Shown piece after piece: positions 59,089-64,000 of a stretch of 64,000 nucleotides of DNA. The notes under the pieces were generated by a model, which saw only the letters and a list, made by a program, of their open reading frames with translations, ran no database searches and was not told the DNA's origin. Made by a program: the position numbers and the translations under genes. Each line of letters starts with the position of its first letter. Position 1 is the stretch's first letter. Source of the DNA: Nonomuraea endophytica (GTDB taxonomy: Bacteria; Actinomycetota; Actinomycetes; Streptosporangiales; Streptosporangiaceae); assembly GCF_014203235.1 (NCBI RefSeq), contig NZ_JACHIN010000011.1, positions 248,001 through 312,000 of the forward strand, written 5' to 3'.

Positions 59089-60249
59089 ATGCGTGCCATC
59101 ACTGACGGCTTCGAGCTGACCGGCGAACAGCGCGACTTCGTGGCGCTGGCCCGCGACTTCGCGCTGCGCGAGATCCGGCCGCGGGCCCGCGAGGTCGACG
59201 ACGCCGACCACGAGTCGCCGCTGGACCTGTGGGAGAAGGCGGCCAAGCTCGGGCTGACCTCGTTCATGCTGCCCGAGCAGTACGGCGGGGGCGGCGTCAC
59301 CGATCTCGTCACCCAGGCGCTGGTCACCGAGGAGCTGTGTTACGGCGACATCGGCATCGGCAACCTGCTGACCTCCAACGGCTTCTTCGCCGGCCCGGTC
59401 GAGACGCTCGGCACCCCCGAGCAGAGGGAACGCTGGCTGCGCCCGCTGACCGGCGGCGATCCGCCCATGACGGCGCTGGCGGTGACCGAGCCGGGCGTGG
59501 GCTCCGACGCCGCCGCGCTGACGACCAGGGCCGAGCGCGACGGCTCGGACTACGTGCTGACCGGCCAGAAGACGTGGATCTCGAACGCGCCCTACGCCCG
59601 CTGGATCGTCGTGTTCGCCACGGTCGCGCCGGGTTCGCGCTCGCGCGGCGTGAGCGCGTTCGTGGTGGAGCGTGACACGCCCGGCCTGCGCATCGGCCGG
59701 GCGCTGCCCAAGATGGGCCAGCGCGCGATCGTCAGCGCCGAGGTGTTCCTGGACGGCGTGCGCGTCCCGGCCGAGCACCGCCTCGGCGAGGAGGGCCAGG
59801 GCTTCTACGGTCTGATGCGCACCTTCGACGCCTCCCGGATCCTGATCGCGGCGGCCTGCACCGGCCTGTCGCGGGCCGCCCTGGACGCCGCGCTCGGCTA
59901 CGCGAAGGAGCGTGAGCAGTTCGGCGTGCCGATCATCCAGCACCAGGCGGTCGCCTTCCGGCTGGCCGACATGGCGGCCAAGGTGGACGCCTCCCGGCTG
60001 CTCACCTGGCGGGCCGCCCGCGTGCACGACAGCGGCCGGCCGTGCGCCGAGGAGGCGGCCATCGCCAAGCTGACCGCCTCGGAGAACGCCATGTGGTGCA
60101 CCTGGGCCGCCCTGCAGACGCACGGCGGCTGGGGGTACTCGCGGGAGTTCCTGCTGGAGAAGTGGATGCGCGACGCCAAGCTGGAGGAGATCGAGGAAGG
60201 CACCTCCGACATCCAGCGGCTCATCATCTCCCGGTCGCTGGCCCGATGA
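59089..60249 (+). CDS. Acyl-CoA dehydrogenase
   Basis: 386 residues, normal length. N-terminal helical domain (LTGEQRDFVALARDFALREI), FAD-binding strand region (TALAVTEPGVGSDAAAL, LTGQKTWISNAPYA), and C-terminal helices (EQFGVPIIQHQAVAFRLADM) ending with EEGTSDIQRLIISRSLAR, where the catalytic Glu of many family members lies. It should introduce a 2,3-double bond into an acyl-CoA made by the next enzyme. The stop overlaps the acyl-CoA synthetase start. Confidence 0.93.
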   Translation: MRAITDGFELTGEQRDFVALARDFALREIRPRAREVDDADHESPLDLWEKAAKLGLTSFMLPEQYGGGGVTDLVTQALVTEELCYGDIGIGNLLTSNGFFAGPVETLGTPEQRERWLRPLTGGDPPMTALAVTEPGVGSDAAALTTRAERDGSDYVLTGQKTWISNAPYARWIVVFATVAPGSRSRGVSAFVVERDTPGLRIGRALPKMGQRAIVSAEVFLDGVRVPAEHRLGEEGQGFYGLMRTFDASRILIAAACTGLSRAALDAALGYAKEREQFGVPIIQHQAVAFRLADMAAKVDASRLLTWRAARVHDSGRPCAEEAAIAKLTASENAMWCTWAALQTHGGWGYSREFLLEKWMRDAKLEEIEEGTSDIQRLIISRSLAR

Positions 60250-62240
60250 GGGTCTTCTCCGATCCGGCCTCCGTCGCCGTCGTGGGCGCCTCCGCCGACC
60301 CGGCCAAGTGGGGGTACTGGCTGGCCAGAGGCGCGCTGCGCGGCTCACACCGGCGCAAGGTCCACCTGGTCAGCCGGTCGGGCGCGGTGGTGGACGGGGT
60401 GCGGGCCGTACCCGGGCTGCGCGCGCTGGCCGAGCCGCCGGAGCTGGCCGTGCTGTGCACGCCGGCCGCGGCGCTGCCGGCGCTCGTGGACGAGGCGCTG
60501 GAGCTGGGCGTGAAGGGGTTCGTCGGCATCACCGCCGGTCTGCCGCCCGCCGAGGAGGCGGAACTGGCCGAGCGGGTACGGCGGGCGGGGGCGCGCCTCA
60601 TCGGCCCCAACTGCCTGGGCATCTACGACGCGTCCGCGGCGCTGGAGCTGGCCTGGGGCACGTTCTCGCCGGGGGCGCTCGGCATCGTCTCGCAGTCGGG
60701 GCAGCTCGGGCTCGAACTGGCCGGGCTGGCCGGGGAGGCGGGCATCGGGGTGTCGCGGTTCGTCTCGGTCGGCAACCAGGCCGACGTCACCGCGGTCGAG
60801 GTCCTGGACGACCTGGCCGGGCACGCGGCCACCCGGGTGGTCGTGGTCTACCTGGAGAGCTTCGGCGACGGGCGGGCCCTGGTGCGCACGCTCGCGGCGC
60901 TGCGCTCGGCGGGCAAGCCGGTGATCGTGCTGACCGTCGGCGCCAGCGACGCCGGGCGCGCGGCCGCCCGCTCGCACACCGGCTCGCTCACCGCCGGGAC
61001 CGCCGTGGTCGAGGCCGCCTGCCGGGCCGCGGGCGCCATCCTGACCCGCACCCCCGCGCAGGCGGTCGACCTGGCCCAGCTCTTGCTCGACGCGCCCGCG
61101 CCGGTCGGGCGGCGGGTGGCCGTCGTCGGCGACAGCGGCGGGCAGGGCGCGCTGGCGGCCGACCTGCTCAGCGCGCACGGGCTCGAAGTGCCCGCCCTCG
61201 AAGCCGCCGCCCCCCGGGTCGCCGCGTTGCTGCCGCCGGGCGCGGCCGTGCGCAACCCGATCGACCTGGCGGGGGCGGGTGAGCGCGACCTGTCCACCTA
61301 CGCGAAGCTGGTCGGAGTGCTGCTGGACAGCGGGGAGGTGGACAGCGTGCTGCTCACCGGCTACTTCGGCTCCTACGGCGCGGACGCGCCGTCCCTTCTC
61401 GCGCGCGAACTGGCCGTGGTCGACACGCTCGGCACGCTGGTGCGCGAGCGCGGGCGCACGGTCGTGGTGCACAGCATGTGCCGCGACTCGGCCGCCGTCC
61501 GCGCGCTGCGCGAGCACAACGTGCCGACGTACGCGACCATCGACCAGGCCGTGGGCTCGCTGGGGCTGGCCACCGAGCTGGCTTCCCGGCCGGTCGCGGT
61601 TCCCGCCGCCGTCCCGGCCGCGCCTCGGACCGTCGCGCCTGGCTATCTCGGGGCGCGGGCGTTGTTCGAGTGGTACGGCGTGCCGTATCCGCGGGCCGTC
61701 GCGGTCTCCGGGGAGGCGGCTGAGGTGGCGGGGCCGTACGTGTTGAAGGCGGGTTGGCTCGCGCACAAGACCGAGTCCGGCGGGGTGGCCGTGGGGCTGC
61801 GCGGTCCTGACCAGGTGGGCGCGGCGCTGGCCGGGATGCGCGAGAGGCTGGGGGCGGGCGAGTACGTGCTGGAGGAGATGGACACGCGGGCCGGGATCGT
61901 CGAGCTGATCGCGGGCGGGCGGCGCGACCCCTCGTTCGGCCCGGTGGTGATGGTGGGGGCCGGGGGGACGTTGAGCGAGTTGTACGAGGACGTCGTGGTC
62001 GCGCTGGCGCCCGTGGACGAGGAGCAGGCGCTGGCGATGCTGCGCCGGCTCCGGGCCTACCCGCTGCTGCGCGGCTGGCGGGGCGCGCCTCCGGTGGACG
62101 AGGTGGCTGCGGCGCGGGTCGTCGTGGCGGTGTCTCGGGTGATCGCCGAGCAGGAGCACGTGGCCGAGTGCGAGATCAACCCGCTGCGCGCCGGACCGGA
62201 CGGCGTGCTCGCGGTGGACGCGCTGGTGGTGATCCGATGA
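60246..62240 (+). CDS. NDP-forming acyl-CoA synthetase (fused alpha-beta)
   Basis: 664 residues. CoA-binding N-domain (SVAVVGASADPAKWGYWL), succinyl-CoA-ligase-like domain with GPNCLGIYDAS, SQSGQLGLELAG and the phospho-histidine segment RSHTGSLTAG, then a C-terminal ATP-grasp (YVLKAGWLAHKTESGGVAV, PVVMVGAGGTLSELYEDV, ECEINPLRA). This is the acetate-CoA ligase (ADP-forming) architecture; in catabolic operons such enzymes make or use diverse acyl-CoA thioesters. Coupled to both neighbours by ATGA overlaps. Confidence 0.92.
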   Translation: MRVFSDPASVAVVGASADPAKWGYWLARGALRGSHRRKVHLVSRSGAVVDGVRAVPGLRALAEPPELAVLCTPAAALPALVDEALELGVKGFVGITAGLPPAEEAELAERVRRAGARLIGPNCLGIYDASAALELAWGTFSPGALGIVSQSGQLGLELAGLAGEAGIGVSRFVSVGNQADVTAVEVLDDLAGHAATRVVVVYLESFGDGRALVRTLAALRSAGKPVIVLTVGASDAGRAAARSHTGSLTAGTAVVEAACRAAGAILTRTPAQAVDLAQLLLDAPAPVGRRVAVVGDSGGQGALAADLLSAHGLEVPALEAAAPRVAALLPPGAAVRNPIDLAGAGERDLSTYAKLVGVLLDSGEVDSVLLTGYFGSYGADAPSLLARELAVVDTLGTLVRERGRTVVVHSMCRDSAAVRALREHNVPTYATIDQAVGSLGLATELASRPVAVPAAVPAAPRTVAPGYLGARALFEWYGVPYPRAVAVSGEAAEVAGPYVLKAGWLAHKTESGGVAVGLRGPDQVGAALAGMRERLGAGEYVLEEMDTRAGIVELIAGGRRDPSFGPVVMVGAGGTLSELYEDVVVALAPVDEEQALAMLRRLRAYPLLRGWRGAPPVDEVAAARVVVAVSRVIAEQEHVAECEINPLRAGPDGVLAVDALVVIR

Positions 62241-63796
62241 CCGCCATCTCGGGTGGGGAGTCCTTGGTCAGGGCGCTGGCCCTGCACGGGGTGGATGTCG
62301 TGTTCGGCATTCCGGGCACCCACAACCTGGAGATCTACCGGCACCTGCCCGCCTACGGGGTACGGCACGTGCTGACCAGGCATGAGCAGGGGGCCGGGTA
62401 TGCCGCGGACGGGTACGCGCGGGTGAGCGGGCGGCCCGGGGTGGCGCTGGTGACCTCGGGACCGGCCACGCTCAACGCGGCGGCGGCGATCGGGCAGGCC
62501 TACTCCGACTCGGTGCCCGTGCTGCTGCTCTCCCCCGGCATGCCGTCCGGGCACGTGGCGGGCAGCGGGTACCTGCACGAGACCCGTGACCAGAGCCGCG
62601 CCCTGGACTCCGTGGCCGCCTACAGCCACCGGGTCGGCGGCGTGGCGGAGATCCCGGCCGCGGTGGCCTCGGCGTTCGCGGCGATGACCGGGGGACGGCC
62701 GCGCCCGGTGCACCTGGAGATCCCGCTGGACCTCCTGGACACGCGGGCGGTGGTCGCGGACGTGTCTCCGGTGCTGCCGCCGGTGCGGGTGCCCGGTGCG
62801 GCGGAGCTGTCCGAGGCGGCCCGGCTGCTCGCGGGCGCCGCCCGGCCGTTGGTGATAGCGGGTGGCGGCGCGCGGGGCGCGGCGGTGCGCGAGCTCGCCG
62901 AGCGGCTGGGGGCTCCGGTCGTGACCAGCGCCAACGGCAAGGGTGTCCTGTCCGAGGACCATCCGCTGGCGCTCGGGGCCGGGCTGCATCTGCCCGCCGT
63001 GCGGGATCTCGCCGCCTGGGCCGACGTGGTGCTTGTGGTCGGGTGCGAGCTGGCGCCGTCGGATCTGTGGAACGGGCCGCTGGAGTTCACCGGGGCGGTG
63101 GTCAGGGTGGACGTGGACCCGGCCCAGATCGTGACGAACGCCGTTCCGGACGTCGCACTGGCCGGAGACGCTCCGGTCACGCTTGACCGGCTGATCCGGC
63201 TGCTGGGGGACGGCATGGCCGTACCGCATGAGGAAGTGGCGCGGTGGCGGGTGCTCAAGGACGGGCAGGGCCGGGCGGAGGGCGCGCGGTGGGAGTGGAT
63301 CGTGCGCGCGCTGAACTCCGGGCTCGGCCCCGAGGCGGTCGTGGCCGGGGACAGCGCCATGGTCTGCTACTACGGCGCGCTGACCGGGCTGCGGGCGCGT
63401 TTCCTCTATCCCACCGGGTACGGCACGCTCGGCTACGGCCTGCCCGCCGCCATCGGCGCGGCGGTGGCGGCACCGGGGCGAGAGGTGGCGGCGCTGATGG
63501 GCGACGGCGGGGTGATGTTCACGGTGGCCGAGCTGGCCGCCGCTGTGCAGCTCGGGCTGCCGCTGCCGGTCGTGGTCGTCGACAACGGCGGCTACGGCGA
63601 GATCCGCGCCGAGATGGCCGCCCGCGACGACCCCCGGCAGGCCGTGGACCTGCCCTCCCCCGACTTCGCGCTGCTCGCCCGCGCGCTCGGCGCCCGCGGC
63701 CTGCGCGCCGACGACGAGACGACGCTGACCTCGGCGCTCAAGGAGGCGCTCACCGCCGACCGGCCCACGCTCATCCACGTGAAGGAGTCCCCATGA
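62237..63796 (+). CDS. Thiamine-diphosphate enzyme, 2-oxoacid decarboxylase / acetolactate-synthase-like
   Basis: 519 residues. The activating Glu50 is in TRHEQGAGYAADGYAR, and the ThDP motif runs from GDGG near 422 to VDNGGYGE near 450. Length and domain order fit the acetolactate-synthase superfamily without a regulatory subunit. Closest in feel to 5-guanidino-2-oxopentanoate decarboxylase (AruI-like) or other 2-oxoacid decarboxylases; with a dehydrogenase next door a decarboxylase role is more likely than acetolactate synthesis (inference). Confidence 0.88.
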   Translation: MTAISGGESLVRALALHGVDVVFGIPGTHNLEIYRHLPAYGVRHVLTRHEQGAGYAADGYARVSGRPGVALVTSGPATLNAAAAIGQAYSDSVPVLLLSPGMPSGHVAGSGYLHETRDQSRALDSVAAYSHRVGGVAEIPAAVASAFAAMTGGRPRPVHLEIPLDLLDTRAVVADVSPVLPPVRVPGAAELSEAARLLAGAARPLVIAGGGARGAAVRELAERLGAPVVTSANGKGVLSEDHPLALGAGLHLPAVRDLAAWADVVLVVGCELAPSDLWNGPLEFTGAVVRVDVDPAQIVTNAVPDVALAGDAPVTLDRLIRLLGDGMAVPHEEVARWRVLKDGQGRAEGARWEWIVRALNSGLGPEAVVAGDSAMVCYYGALTGLRARFLYPTGYGTLGYGLPAAIGAAVAAPGREVAALMGDGGVMFTVAELAAAVQLGLPLPVVVVDNGGYGEIRAEMAARDDPRQAVDLPSPDFALLARALGARGLRADDETTLTSALKEALTADRPTLIHVKESP

Positions 63797-64000
63797 GCCT
63801 GCTGGAGATCACCTGGACCGACCCCGTCACCGGGCGGCGCGGCTACGTCGTCATCGACAGCCTCGTGCGCGGCGTGGCCAGCGGCGGGCTGCGGCTGCGC
63901 GAGGGCTGCACGCTGGATGAGGTACGCGGGCTGGCGCGCGGCATGTCGCTCAAGGAGGCGCTCGTCTATAGGCCCGGCGACCGGTACGTCCCGCTGGGCG
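63793..64000 (+). CDS. Glu/Leu/Phe/Val dehydrogenase family, 5' end only
   Basis: 69 residues are visible before the window edge. The start overlaps the decarboxylase stop. The visible N-terminus (ITWTDPVTGRRGYVVIDSL, GVASGGLRLREGCTLDEVR, MSLKEALVY) matches the dimerisation domain of amino-acid dehydrogenases that convert an L-amino acid to its 2-oxo acid with NAD(P). It would supply the substrate for the ThDP enzyme. Confidence 0.75.
   Translation, partial: MSLLEITWTDPVTGRRGYVVIDSLVRGVASGGLRLREGCTLDEVRGLARGMSLKEALVYRPGDRYVPLG

Noticed and set aside
62237..63796. Calling the ThDP enzyme acetolactate synthase (IlvB)
   Set aside because: There is no IlvN subunit or other ilv gene beside it; the neighbours are transport and catabolic genes, so a decarboxylase role fits better.

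Overview
The window is GC-rich DNA (about 70 percent by eye) with dense coding, frequent GTG starts, ATGA start-stop overlaps, Tat and lipoprotein signals, and SARP, LAL, ROK and GlxA-type regulators. This points to a filamentous actinomycete. A Streptosporangiaceae (Nonomuraea-like) origin is my guess from gene style and is not proven. I recognised no rRNA, tRNA, CRISPR array, transposase or prophage gene.

Layout. 1-5.6 kb: an exported sugar-oxidation pair (PQQ-type sugar dehydrogenase with PKD and CBM6 modules, and ThuA/DUF1080) facing a ROK regulator, with a palindrome between them. 5.7-24.1 kb: a mosaic of intact small operons (TetR/sulfotransferase/flavin monooxygenase; quinone-oxidoreductase/GlxA) and many broken genes: a LuxR regulator that lost its ATPase, an MmyB/Atu4866 deletion scar, a kinase without its catalytic loop, a rifampin-phosphotransferase-like pseudogene, a TetR/PPOX scar, an orphan Tat signal and a headless MerR. 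Inside this eroded zone, 18.2-22.8 kb holds an intact cassette: an NrtR-like Nudix regulator, a nucleoside-phosphorylase-fold protein, a small adaptor and a four-helix membrane protein. The last three share a 22-residue ungapped motif with a Q-[IV]-G core resembling RHIM/bacterial amyloid signalling motifs. I consider this the best candidate for an undescribed conflict or immune system.

24.4-29.7 kb: a SARP activator, a secreted subtilisin and an XRE/NB-ARC protein on one strand, looking like an AfsR-type regulator split over two genes. 29.8-41.5 kb: a polymorphic-toxin locus: a giant LamG exported protein, a 2272-residue RHS protein with a Hint domain and an unrecognised C-terminal toxin, and a small candidate immunity gene. 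41.6-48.9 kb: a PEBP protein, a permease/hydantoinase/DUF917 operon ending in a strong hairpin, two secreted proteins, and an F420-type NADP oxidoreductase facing an HxlR regulator. 49-54.3 kb: an intact SARP-LAL giant regulator, homologous to the broken one at 5.7 kb, followed by secreted proteins.

54.4-64 kb: two minisatellite-like arrays with a 22-24 bp period, then a TetR gene and an eight-gene run in which every junction but one overlaps (polyamine-type ABC transporter, acyl-CoA dehydrogenase, NDP-forming acyl-CoA synthetase, ThDP decarboxylase, and an amino-acid dehydrogenase cut by the window edge). Matching ATAACTGG half-sites lie before the TetR gene and before the transporter. The run reads as uptake and oxidation of a cationic or amino-acid-like compound.
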